This document shows positions 17,743 to 25,017 of a stretch of DNA of 62,861 nt, one piece after another. Position numbers and translations under genes: made by a program. Within the stretch, counting starts at the first letter, position 1; each line of letters starts with the position of its first letter. A model generated the notes under the pieces. That model was not told the DNA's origin and searched no databases. It worked only from the letters and a program-made list of their open reading frames with translations. This stretch comes from Clostridia bacterium (GTDB lineage: Bacteria > Bacillota > Clostridia > UMGS1840 > HGM11507): the NCBI GenBank assembly GCA_017414505.1, contig JAFQLQ010000035.1, forward strand, positions 1 through 62,861, in the 5' to 3' direction.

Positions 17743-18627
17743 ATGAACGAATTTAAAAGATTTCATCCGATAGTAAATTTCATATATTTTTTGTTTGTGA
17801 TAGGCTGTTCGATGTTTTTTATGCATCCTGCCTGCCTTATCATTTCTTTTTCGTGCGCCTTTTTGTATTCTGTAATTTTAAAAGGAAAAAAAGCCATAAA
17901 AACAAATCTTATATATATGATTCCCATAATTTTGCTTACGGCAATTATAAATCCTGCTTTTAACCATGAGGGGGTAAACATTCTTACCTATCTTCCGGGC
18001 GGAAATCCCCTTACTCTTGAATCTATAATTTACGGCTTTGCCGCCGCTTTGATGCTTGTTTCCGTATTCGGCTGGTTTTCCTGCTATAACGAGGTTATGA
18101 CGAGTGATAAATTTATTTATCTTTTCGGCAGAATTATTCCGTCGTTGTCGCTTATAATTTCTATGACATTAAGGTTTGTTCCAAGGTTTGCCGCACAGCT
18201 TAAAACGGTTGTTGCCGCACAAAAGTGTGTTGGCAGGGAGGTTTCGGGAAGTGTTGTAAAACGGGCAAAAAACGGACTTTCCATTTTATCTGTTATGGTA
18301 ACCTGGGCGCTTGAAAATTCCATAGAAACGGCAGACAGTATGAAATCAAGAGGCTACGGACTTCCGGGAAGAACTGCGTTTTCCATTTTTGTGTTTGACA
18401 AAAGAGATTTAAAAACACTTTTGTATATTGTAATTCTTGGCGTTTATGTGCTGGTGGGGAATTATTTCGGCGGAATGTATTTCAGATATTTCCCGTCGAT
18501 GAAAGGAACAGAATGTTCTGTTTTCAGCGTTTCGGTGTTTGCGGCATATTTTCTTATGTGCATAATGCCGGTTATAATTGAAGTAAAGGAGGCGGTAAAG
18601 TGGAAATCTATAAAATCGAAAATCTGA
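17743..18627 (+). CDS. ECF transporter T component (EcfT/CbiQ family)
   Basis: A 294-aa membrane protein with about five or six helices. It contains the conserved 'ADSMKSRGYGLPGR' segment (near residues 200-213), the EcfT A-R/S-R-G coupling motif that binds the ATPases; the first motif is represented by 'FVPRFAAQLKTVVAAQ' (near 145). The frame extends to 17707 within the upstream gene, but AGGAG at 17732-17736 directs initiation at the ATG at 17743. Energy-coupling-factor T subunits link two ATPases to a substrate-binding S component for vitamin or metal import. It lies in the B12-riboswitch operon and overlaps the ATPase gene by 28 bp. The likely substrate is a corrinoid, from regulation and neighbours. 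Confidence 0.88.
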   Translation: MNEFKRFHPIVNFIYFLFVIGCSMFFMHPACLIISFSCAFLYSVILKGKKAIKTNLIYMIPIILLTAIINPAFNHEGVNILTYLPGGNPLTLESIIYGFAAALMLVSVFGWFSCYNEVMTSDKFIYLFGRIIPSLSLIISMTLRFVPRFAAQLKTVVAAQKCVGREVSGSVVKRAKNGLSILSVMVTWALENSIETADSMKSRGYGLPGRTAFSIFVFDKRDLKTLLYIVILGVYVLVGNYFGGMYFRYFPSMKGTECSVFSVSVFAAYFLMCIMPVIIEVKEAVKWKSIKSKI

Positions 18628-20978
18628 GCTTTACATATCCCGACAGAGTAAAAGAAAACCTCAGCAATATTAATCTTAGTGTAAACAAGGGCGAATTTGT
18701 AACAATTTGCGGTAAATCGGGTTGTGGAAAAACCACTCTTTTAAGACTTTTGAAATCCGCATTAACGCCTTTCGGAGATATAACGGGGAACATATTTTTT
18801 GACGGGAAGCCTTTGGCAGAGCTGGATTTAAGAGAACAGTCATCAAAAATAGGTTTTGTAATGCAGAATCCCGATAATCAGATTGTTACCGACAAGGTAT
18901 GGCACGAGCTCGCTTTCGGGCTTGAAAGCCTTGGCTGTTCCACTCCCGAAATAAGAACAAGAGTTTCGGAAATGGCATCCTTTTTCGGTATTCAGAACTG
19001 GTTTCATAAAAAAGTTACCGAGCTTTCGGGCGGACAGAAACAGCTTCTTAATCTTGCATCGGTTATGGTAATGCAGCCGACTGTGCTGATTCTGGATGAG
19101 CCTACAAGTCAGCTTGATCCCATTGCGGCGCAGGAATTTTTAAAAACTCTGGAAAAAATAAACAGAGAGCTTGGTACAACCGTTATTTTAACAGAGCACC
19201 GTCTTGAAGATGCTTTTCCCATATCGGACAGAATTGTGGTTATGGACAGAGGAACAGTAATTTCGGATACAACGCCCGAAAGAACGGGCTCAGTTTTAAA
19301 AGCAATGAACCACGAAATGTATCTTGCTATTCCTGCTCCTGCACGTATTTACGGAGCAGTTTCAAAAGGAGATGAATATCCTCTTACTGTTCGTGACGGC
19401 AGATGCTGGCTTGAAGCTTTTGCAAAAAACAACAAACTTGATTCAACGCTTATACCCAAAAAATGTGAGAGTGTTGAAGCGGATACTGTAATTGAAGCTA
19501 AGGATGTATGGTTCAGATACGAAAAGGATTTGCCCGATACGGTAAAAGGACTTAACATTGAGATAAAAAAAGGTGAAATTTATGCCATTGTTGGCGGCAA
19601 CGGAACGGGAAAAACAACAGCACTTTCGCTTATTGCAGGTCTTAACAGACCTTACCGTGGAAAGGTTTTTGTAAAAGGAGAAGAAATATCAAAAAATTCA
19701 AGCATTTTCAATGGTGTTATGGGCGTTCTTCCACAAAATCCGCAGGCTTTGTTCCTTAAAAAAACTGTTTTTCTTGATTTGCAGGAAATAATGTCTGATA
19801 TGAAAATTTCCGGAGAGGAAAAGGAAAATCGTGTGTTAAATATGGCAAAGCTATGCCGTATTGACGGGCTTTTAGACAGTCATCCATACGATTTATCAGG
19901 CGGAGAACAACAGCGTGCGGCACTTGCAAAGGTTCTTCTTAAAAAGCCTGAAATTCTGCTTCTTGACGAACCAACAAAGGGTATGGACGCTCACTTTAAG
20001 GAAATTTTTGCGGATATTTTATACGACCTTAAAAAAAGCGGAGTAACCATTTTAATGGTAACCCACGATATTGAATTCTGTGCGGAATATGCCGACCGGT
20101 GTGCAATGTTTTTTGACGGAAATATAACCTCATCGGGAGAACCGAGGGAGTTTTTCTCAGGGAAAAGTTTCTATACAACTTCGGCAAACAGAATGGCAAG
20201 AACCACAATTCCCGAAGCGGTTCTTTGCGAGGATGTAATTGCCGCCTGCGGTGTAAAGACTGAAAAAAAGGAAAAAACATACAGCAATACGGATTTTTAT
20301 AATGAGGAAAAAACGGTAAATCCATCGGAAAAACCACCGAAAATCACATTAAAAAGAATAATCGGAGGCAGTATTTTTCTTGCTCTTTTTGCTTTAGCCT
20401 GCTTTTTTGCCCAAAGGGAAGAAAACCAATGGATTAAGGCTCTTTTACAGTTTGTATCCATTGTTGGCATTGCCGGAGCATTAATGTTATTAATTCCGCA
20501 AAGGGAATTCGGCAGAGAATTTGAAATACCACAAAAAAGCAATAAAAAGCTCACAAAAAGAACTCTTGCGGCGGCACTTTTAATACTTGTTGCCATTCCG
20601 CTTACTATTTATCTTGGCGTAAATCATCTTGGTAACCGCAAGTATTATTTTATAAGTCTTATAATAATTCTTGAAACTATGATACCGTTTATGATGATTT
20701 TTGAAAGCAGAAAACCGGAAGCGAGAGAGCTTGTTATAATAAGTACCCTTTGTGCAATTGCCGTTGCAGGCAGGTCGGCATTTTTTATGCTTCCGCAGTT
20801 TAAGCCGGTTGTTGCGCTTGTTATAATTTCGGGCGTGTGCTTCGGAGGCGAAACAGGCTTTTTGGTTGGTGCGGTTACGGGATTTGTTTCAAATTTCTTT
20901 TTTTGGTCAGAGTCCGCTTACGCCCTGGCAGATGTTTGCTTTTGGTATAATAGGCTTTTTGGGTGGCATTCTGTTTAA
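18600..20978 (+). CDS. ECF transporter double ATPase fused to S-component (frameshifted)
   Basis: The open frame gives 792 aa. Residues 1-240: first ABC ATPase, with Walker A 'GKSGCGKTT', Q-loop 'MQNPDNQIV', signature 'LSGGQKQ' and Walker B 'VLILDEPTSQLDP'. Residues about 300-535: second ATPase, with 'GGNGTGKTT', 'LSGGEQQR' and 'ILLLDEPTKGMD'. Residues about 585-780 are membrane helices of an S component ('PEARELVIISTLCAIAVAGR', 'FKPVVALVIISGVCFGGE'). After 'GFVSNFFF' the frame turns into unrelated sequence and stops at 20978. The expected continuation ('GQSPLTPWQMFAFGIIGF') is in the next frame from 20905. The junction is a run of seven T at 20898-20904; six T would restore one frame of about 882 aa ending at 21249. 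The cause could be a sequencing error, a real mutation or slippage. GTG start after AAAGGAGG. Confidence 0.88.
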   Translation: MEIYKIENLSFTYPDRVKENLSNINLSVNKGEFVTICGKSGCGKTTLLRLLKSALTPFGDITGNIFFDGKPLAELDLREQSSKIGFVMQNPDNQIVTDKVWHELAFGLESLGCSTPEIRTRVSEMASFFGIQNWFHKKVTELSGGQKQLLNLASVMVMQPTVLILDEPTSQLDPIAAQEFLKTLEKINRELGTTVILTEHRLEDAFPISDRIVVMDRGTVISDTTPERTGSVLKAMNHEMYLAIPAPARIYGAVSKGDEYPLTVRDGRCWLEAFAKNNKLDSTLIPKKCESVEADTVIEAKDVWFRYEKDLPDTVKGLNIEIKKGEIYAIVGGNGTGKTTALSLIAGLNRPYRGKVFVKGEEISKNSSIFNGVMGVLPQNPQALFLKKTVFLDLQEIMSDMKISGEEKENRVLNMAKLCRIDGLLDSHPYDLSGGEQQRAALAKVLLKKPEILLLDEPTKGMDAHFKEIFADILYDLKKSGVTILMVTHDIEFCAEYADRCAMFFDGNITSSGEPREFFSGKSFYTTSANRMARTTIPEAVLCEDVIAACGVKTEKKEKTYSNTDFYNEEKTVNPSEKPPKITLKRIIGGSIFLALFALACFFAQREENQWIKALLQFVSIVGIAGALMLLIPQREFGREFEIPQKSNKKLTKRTLAAALLILVAIPLTIYLGVNHLGNRKYYFISLIIILETMIPFMMIFESRKPEARELVIISTLCAIAVAGRSAFFMLPQFKPVVALVIISGVCFGGETGFLVGAVTGFVSNFFFWSESAYALADVCFWYNRLFGWHSV

Positions 20979-21249
20979 AAAAGGAATGCTTGGAAAAACC
21001 AAAATTGCACTTTGTATTTTCGGAGGACTTGCAACTTTTGTAATTTATGGCGGAATAATGAATCCTGCAACAGTAGTTATGGGGCAGGCAAAGCTCACAC
21101 TTGATGCGGTTGTTTCATCCTATATCGTGGGTGCGCCTCTTGATTTGATTCACGCATTGTCTACTATATTTTTCCTTTGGTTTATTGCCGAGCCTATGAT
21201 TGATAAGCTGGAGCGAGTGAAGGTTAAATACGGACTTATTGAAAGATAA
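20866..21249 (+). CDS. Displaced C-terminal half of the ECF S-component
   Basis: The open frame (127 aa) begins at TTG 20866, but the meaningful part starts at about 20905, where it continues the S-component of the upstream gene: 'GQSPLTPWQMFAFGIIGFLG' followed by helices up to 'YIVGAPLDLIHALSTIFFLW' and a basic C-terminal end 'KVKYGLIER'. Residues upstream of the T7 run are out-of-frame sequence. No ribosome binding site supports independent initiation. Read together with the upstream frame it completes a typical six-helix S component. Treat it as part of the 18600-21249 gene rather than as a separate protein. Confidence 0.8.
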   Translation: MVRLRDLFQISFFGQSPLTPWQMFAFGIIGFLGGILFKKGMLGKTKIALCIFGGLATFVIYGGIMNPATVVMGQAKLTLDAVVSSYIVGAPLDLIHALSTIFFLWFIAEPMIDKLERVKVKYGLIER

Positions 21250-21264
21250 AAAAACAGTTGATAA

Positions 21265-21304
21265 AGTTGGTAATATATGTTAAAATATATTATCAACTTT
21301 TTTT
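21265..21304 (+). terminator. Intrinsic terminator of the B12/ECF operon
   Basis: A 14-bp stem (21265-21278 with 21285-21298, one G-U pair) with a 6-nt loop and T7. It lies 16 bp after the stop of the ECF reading frame. Confidence 0.85.
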
Positions 21305-21316
21305 GGAGGAATTAAG

Positions 21317-22438
21317 ATGTTTGAATTAAAGGATTTAAAGGCGTTTGGGAAAGCCGGATTTGATGGCAAAAAAGCCGTTTGCAATTTGGAATCGGGGATA
21401 GGAACGGCAGAATTTGAATCGGTTTCCGAATGTGTTCGCGTTAAAATTAAGGGAACGGCAAAAGCCGGTTCAAAGGTTGCTTTCGGGGTTTATGTTATTA
21501 ATTCGGAGAATGTTAAATGGAGGGTTTACGGGGAAACTTTAAACAGTGAATTTGACGTTAATTATACCTTCGATGCAGTTAATCTTACGGTTTACAGCGA
21601 TGCAAAGAGATTTACTGTTGAAATTTACGCAAAAAGCGAAACCGCAGAATTTGAGATTTCGTCTTTTTCGGTTACAGAGGAAACAAACAACGGAGAAAAC
21701 ATTAAAAAAGTATGCGACATAAATAATCTTACCACTATGGAAAACGGCGAAAAGGGCGCTTTTGTAACTCTTTTAAACGGTGATAAAAAGGTTGTTCCCG
21801 TTGTGCCTGAAAATGTTGTTTTTATCGGAAATTCGTTGCTTCTTGGAATGTATGACTATTACGGAATGTGTTCCACCGCCCCCGATAAGGACTACTATCA
21901 TTACGTTACAACCGAAATTTTAAAGCATAATAAGAATTGTAAATTTACAAAGCTTCACGGTGCGGTTTACGAATGCTGTGAGGATTATTCGGGACTTGAT
22001 AACTGGCTTTATACCGAGCCGAACAGAGCAACAAAGGCTCCTACGGTGGATAGCCTTACAAGTGATGTGGATTTGATTGTTGTTCAGCTTGGTGATAATG
22101 TTAACAGTGAGGAAAAAACCGCAGCATTCAAGCTGACTTTGGAACCCCTTATAAAGGTGTTTAAAGAAAAGTGCCCCAATGCGAGAATTATATGGATGTT
22201 TGGCTGGTACAACAGGCTGAATGTTATTGATAAGCTTTTTGAGGTTTGCGAAAAATGGAGTATCGAAAATATAGATTTATCATTTTTGCATACCAAAGAA
22301 TACGAAGCCTGCAAAGGTCAGATAAGTCTCAATGCCGAGGGAGCAGGAGTTGAAGTTCCCGATGGCTGGATAACTCATCCGGGAGATGAGGGAATGAAGG
22401 CTATCGCTGATAAACTTATAGAGGTTATGGGGCTATAA
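21317..22438 (+). CDS. SGNH/GDSL-type hydrolase-like protein
   Basis: A 373-aa protein without a signal peptide. Residues 1-110 are a beta-rich N-terminal domain. Residues about 165-373 look like an SGNH hydrolase: block I 'VFIGNSLLLGMYDYYG' has the Ser after G-N where GDS is usual, 'VVQLGDNVNSEEK' aligns with the GxND block III, and 'WITHPGDEGMKAIADKL' carries the His of block V, with D/T-x-H spacing altered. The family includes esterases and sugar-ester deacetylases. The ATG has GGAGG directly upstream, just after the B12 operon terminator. The exact substrate is unknown, and the departures at the oxyanion positions make activity less certain. It converges on the minus-strand gene at 22444. 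Confidence 0.7.
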   Translation: MFELKDLKAFGKAGFDGKKAVCNLESGIGTAEFESVSECVRVKIKGTAKAGSKVAFGVYVINSENVKWRVYGETLNSEFDVNYTFDAVNLTVYSDAKRFTVEIYAKSETAEFEISSFSVTEETNNGENIKKVCDINNLTTMENGEKGAFVTLLNGDKKVVPVVPENVVFIGNSLLLGMYDYYGMCSTAPDKDYYHYVTTEILKHNKNCKFTKLHGAVYECCEDYSGLDNWLYTEPNRATKAPTVDSLTSDVDLIVVQLGDNVNSEEKTAAFKLTLEPLIKVFKEKCPNARIIWMFGWYNRLNVIDKLFEVCEKWSIENIDLSFLHTKEYEACKGQISLNAEGAGVEVPDGWITHPGDEGMKAIADKLIEVMGL

Positions 22439-22443
22439 AGGTC

Positions 22444-22743
22444 TTATTCAGATAAATCCGCAAGGCGTTTATCTATCTGAAAGGCTAATTTTGCACCTGC
22501 AATCAAGCCTATTTCAAAATAAATTTCTTCGGTTACATTAATATATTTAAATATCTTATTTAAAATTTCCTCGTGCTGCTCGGGGAAATTTTTTTCAAAA
22601 TATTCGCTGAGAATATGGCATTCATCGTGTATTCGCTGAAGATACGTTTTTTCGGAAAAATCTTCTAATTGCTCTGCACCTGTCATAATAAACTGGTCTA
22701 TTACATTTAAGTTGGCTCTGTGAAGTAAATTTGAAAAACTCAT
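22444..22743 (-). CDS. Small alpha-helical hypothetical protein
   Basis: A 99-aa soluble protein, predicted mostly helical, with acidic and aromatic character ('ECHILSEYFEKNFPEQHEEI', 'YFEIGLIAGAKLAFQI'). I recognise no catalytic motif. Similar small clostridial proteins of unknown function end in a 'GxxxGxKL' helix like this one. It has its own good promoter (TTGACA, 17 bp, TATAAT on the minus strand at 22813-22785) and an AAAGGAG site before the ATG, so it is a real gene. Function not assigned. Confidence 0.75.
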   Translation of the reverse strand: MSFSNLLHRANLNVIDQFIMTGAEQLEDFSEKTYLQRIHDECHILSEYFEKNFPEQHEEILNKIFKYINVTEEIYFEIGLIAGAKLAFQIDKRLADLSE

Positions 22744-22784
22744 AATAATTCTCCTTTGAATGTATAAATAAACGTTGTAATTTT

Positions 22785-22813
22785 ATTATAAACTATAAAA
22801 TTAACTTTGTCAA
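22785..22813 (-). promoter_or_regulatory. Promoter of the 22444-22743 gene
   Basis: Consensus TTGACA (22813-22808 complement), 17-bp spacer, TATAAT (22790-22785 complement). Confidence 0.8.
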
Positions 22814-22852
22814 TAATAAATTTTGATTTTTGTGAAAAAATAAATTTTTAAG

Positions 22853-22881
22853 TTGATTTTATAAGTAAAATAGTTTATAAT
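22853..22881 (+). promoter_or_regulatory. Promoter of the XRE-like/ppx/PAP2 operon
   Basis: TTGATT (22853-22858), 17-bp spacer, TATAAT (22876-22881), 20 bp before the first start codon. Divergent from the 22813-22785 promoter. Confidence 0.75.
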
Positions 22882-22901
22882 TTAGAATAGGAGTTGATAA
22901 A

Positions 22902-23117
22902 ATGGGAATGGCAGTAAAGGTGAGAATGTTGATGGCGGCAAAAGGTATTAAGCTTATGGAGTTAGCTGAAAAAATGGAGCCTAAAACAACATCTCAAAAT
23001 CTAAGCGGAAAATTAAAACGTGATAATTTTTCAGAAAAAGATTTACAAAGTATTGCAAAAGCTTGCGGAGTTAAATTTGAGGCTAATTTTATTCTTGAGG
23101 ACGGTACAAAAATATGA
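22902..23117 (+). CDS. Small XRE/Cro-type helix-turn-helix protein
   Basis: A 71-aa protein consisting of little more than a helix-turn-helix: 'RMLMAAKGIKLMELAEKM' then 'TSQNLSGKLKRDNFSEKDL' and 'SIAKACGVKFEANFIL', which fits the five-helix Cro/C1 layout (recognition helix around residues 30-42). It could be a DNA-binding regulator, perhaps of its own operon. RBS GGAG precedes the ATG. Its last codon overlaps the ATG of the Ppx/GppA gene (4-bp overlap), so the two are co-translated. Target sites are not evident. Confidence 0.75.
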   Translation: MGMAVKVRMLMAAKGIKLMELAEKMEPKTTSQNLSGKLKRDNFSEKDLQSIAKACGVKFEANFILEDGTKI

Positions 23118-23998
23118 AATATGCGGTTTGCGATATAGGCTCAAACACTATTCGTTTGTGCGTTTATGAGCTGGAAAACGGCAAAATAAAAACTCTTGTT
23201 AACAACAAGGAACACACCGAGCTTGCTAAGTATATCGAAAATAATTTAATTTCAGAAGAGGGAATAGAGGCGGCGGTTGAGGCTATTCTTAAACACAAGG
23301 AAACAGTTTTTGAGCTTGGAATAGAAAAACCGATGTATTTTGCAACGGCGGCTTTGAGAAATATTGAAAATTCCAAAGAAGCAGTTGCAAAAATTTCTGA
23401 AAAAAGCGGAGTTTTTATTGACGTTATTTCGGGCGAAGAAGAGGCAATGTGCGATTTTCTTGGTGCAACCTGCGATTTTGAAATTTTGGAGGGCGTAGTT
23501 TGTGATATAGGTGGCGGAAGCAGTGAAATTGTATATTTTAAAAACGGTGAAATGTGTGGTGGATGCAGTCTGCCGATTGGTTCGCTTCTGGCTTATAAAA
23601 AATTTGTTGCAAACGAATTTCCTGATTCTAAGGAAACGGAAAATCTGAAAAACGAAATAGGAAAGCTTTTTGATGAACAGGCGTTTGACATACCGGGAGG
23701 CCTTGTTTTATGCGGAATAGGCGGAAGTATTTGTTCTGCGCTTTCGTTATACAATATGTATTATGGGCTTACTTCCAATATGGATATGGAATGCGAAAAA
23801 TTTCATAAAATGCTTTTAGAAATCCTTATCTCCGATAACAAAAGAGATTTGATTTCAAAGGTTTCTAAAAGCAGAATTTATACACTTCTTCCGGGAATGA
23901 TAATACTTGATAAAATTGTTTCTATGCTTGAAATTTCGCTTATAAAAGTTACTTATAACGGCGTGCGTGAGGGGTATTTAATAAAAAATGTTATTTGA
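23114..23998 (+). CDS. Ppx/GppA-type phosphatase
   Basis: A 294-aa member of the ASKHA-fold Ppx/GppA family. Phosphate-1 loop 'CDIGSNTIRLCVYEL' near residue 6 and phosphate-2 loop 'VCDIGGGSSEIVYF' near residue 130 are diagnostic; 'YFATAALRN' and 'VISGEEEA' are conserved linkers with the catalytic Glu. The protein is the short N-terminal-type (about 300 aa), lacking the HD domain of long bacterial Ppx. It would hydrolyse polyphosphate or convert pppGpp to ppGpp; which one cannot be read from sequence. It overlaps the upstream HTH gene by 4 bp and the PAP2 gene by 11 bp, a phosphate-metabolism operon. Confidence 0.88.
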   Translation: MKYAVCDIGSNTIRLCVYELENGKIKTLVNNKEHTELAKYIENNLISEEGIEAAVEAILKHKETVFELGIEKPMYFATAALRNIENSKEAVAKISEKSGVFIDVISGEEEAMCDFLGATCDFEILEGVVCDIGGGSSEIVYFKNGEMCGGCSLPIGSLLAYKKFVANEFPDSKETENLKNEIGKLFDEQAFDIPGGLVLCGIGGSICSALSLYNMYYGLTSNMDMECEKFHKMLLEILISDNKRDLISKVSKSRIYTLLPGMIILDKIVSMLEISLIKVTYNGVREGYLIKNVI

Positions 23999-24512
23999 AA
24001 TTGAAAAAAATATTCTTCTTTTTGTTCAGGAATATATGCGGTTTGAAATTTTAAATCCTTTTATGAAATTTATTTCGGCAATTGTTAATCACGGTGAATT
24101 TTATATTCTTATCGGGATTGCCATGCTCTTTTTTAAAAAAACGAGAAAAGCAGGGATTTTACTTCTTTCAAATCTGCTTATTTGTTTTCTTGCAAATAAT
24201 CTTGCAATTAAAAATCTTGTTCAGCGCCCAAGACCGTTTTTTGCAATTAAGGAGCTTAAACCGCTTATTATGCCCGGTGGTTTTTCCTTTGCTTCGGGAC
24301 ATACAACGGCATCCTTTGCGGTGGTTTTTGCACTTTTAAAAAGCTTTTCATTAAAAAAAGCGTATCCCGCAGTTATTTATGCCTCGTTAACTGCTTTTTC
24401 AAGACTGTATCTCGGAGTTCACTATCCAACCGATATTTTAGGCGGAATTTTAGTCGGGTGGCTTGGAAGTATTGTAATTTTCAGATATCTTGCACCGAAA
24501 ATTAAGGAATAA
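23988..24512 (+). CDS. PAP2-superfamily membrane phosphatase
   Basis: A 174-aa membrane protein with about five helices and the complete acid-phosphatase signature: 'KNLVQRPRPFF' (KxxxxxxRP), 'FSFASGHTTASF' (PSGH-like, catalytic His) and 'SRLYLGVHYPTDILGG' (SRxxxxxHxxxD). Family members dephosphorylate undecaprenyl pyrophosphate or lipid phosphates outside the membrane. The first 11 bp overlap the ppx-like gene, indicating co-transcription. UppP/BcrC-like recycling of the wall carrier lipid is plausible; phosphatidic-acid or PGP phosphatase are alternatives. Confidence 0.9.
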   Translation: MLFEIEKNILLFVQEYMRFEILNPFMKFISAIVNHGEFYILIGIAMLFFKKTRKAGILLLSNLLICFLANNLAIKNLVQRPRPFFAIKELKPLIMPGGFSFASGHTTASFAVVFALLKSFSLKKAYPAVIYASLTAFSRLYLGVHYPTDILGGILVGWLGSIVIFRYLAPKIKE

Positions 24513-24576
24513 TGTGCGTTTTAATGTTAAAAAATAAAAAATTAACAAAAATATGTAAAAAAACTGAAAAAACATC

Positions 24577-24605
24577 TTGACATTTAGGTGATAAAATATT
24601 ATAAT
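24577..24605 (+). promoter_or_regulatory. Promoter of rpsT
   Basis: Perfect TTGACA (24577-24582), 17-bp spacer, perfect TATAAT (24600-24605). This is a consensus strong promoter, as expected for a ribosomal protein gene. Confidence 0.88.
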
Positions 24606-24636
24606 GTATTGTAATGGTTTTTGGGAGGTGAGTTCA

Positions 24637-24903
24637 TTGCCAAATATTAAATCCGCTAAGAAGAGAGTTAAGGTTATTAAAACCAAAACACTTCAGAATC
24701 AGATGCTTAAATCAAATCTTAAAACAGTTATAAAGAAATTTGAGATGGCAGCTGCTAATGCAGATAAAGCAAAAGCTCAAGAGGCTTATGTTGTTGCTAT
24801 TAAGAAAATCGATCAGGCTGTTGCTAAGGGTATTCTTCATAAGAATACTGCAAGCAGAAAGAAATCTCAGCTTACTGTTAAGTTGAATGCTGTTTCTGCA
24901 TAA
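24637..24903 (+). CDS. rpsT: 30S ribosomal protein S20
   Basis: An 88-aa basic helical protein matching S20: 'MPNIKSAKKRVKV' start, 'NQMLKSNLKTVIKKFE', 'AVAKGILHKNTASRKKSQL' and a short C-terminal helix. It binds 16S rRNA in the small subunit body. The open frame reaches back to an ATG at 24604, but that lies at the -10 box; the TTG at 24637 follows GGGAGGTG with 6-nt spacing and gives the canonical N-terminus, so translation starts with TTG. Flanked by its own promoter and terminator (24933-24956), so it is monocistronic. Confidence 0.97.
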   Translation: MPNIKSAKKRVKVIKTKTLQNQMLKSNLKTVIKKFEMAAANADKAKAQEAYVVAIKKIDQAVAKGILHKNTASRKKSQLTVKLNAVSA

Positions 24904-24932
24904 CACAAAAAGTTTAGAATATAGTTTTCTAT

Positions 24933-24956
24933 GACGTACAGTTTGTACGTCTTTTT
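24933..24956 (+). terminator. Intrinsic terminator of rpsT
   Basis: GACGTAC/GTACGTC 7-bp stem with a 5-nt loop, then T5. A CACAAAAAG/CTTTTTGTG pair can extend the stem outward. Confidence 0.85.
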
Positions 24957-24966
24957 GTGTTATCTG

Positions 24967-24995
24967 TTGACATAAATTCTTGTTTGTTATATAAT
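24967..24995 (+). promoter_or_regulatory. Promoter of the single-chain transcobalamin-like gene
   Basis: TTGACA (24967-24972), 17-bp spacer, TATAAT (24990-24995), followed 22 bp later by the ATG at 25018. There is no room for a riboswitch, so this gene is not controlled by B12 in the way the 10574-21249 operon is. Confidence 0.85.
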
Positions 24996-25017
24996 TGTTG
25001 CTGTATGGGGTGATTAA

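Noticed and set aside
20898..20904. Programmed ribosomal frameshift as the sole explanation for the ECF gene split
   Set aside because: There is no downstream pseudoknot or Shine-Dalgarno stimulator and no classic XXXYYYZ context beyond the T run. An indel or transcript slippage is simpler.
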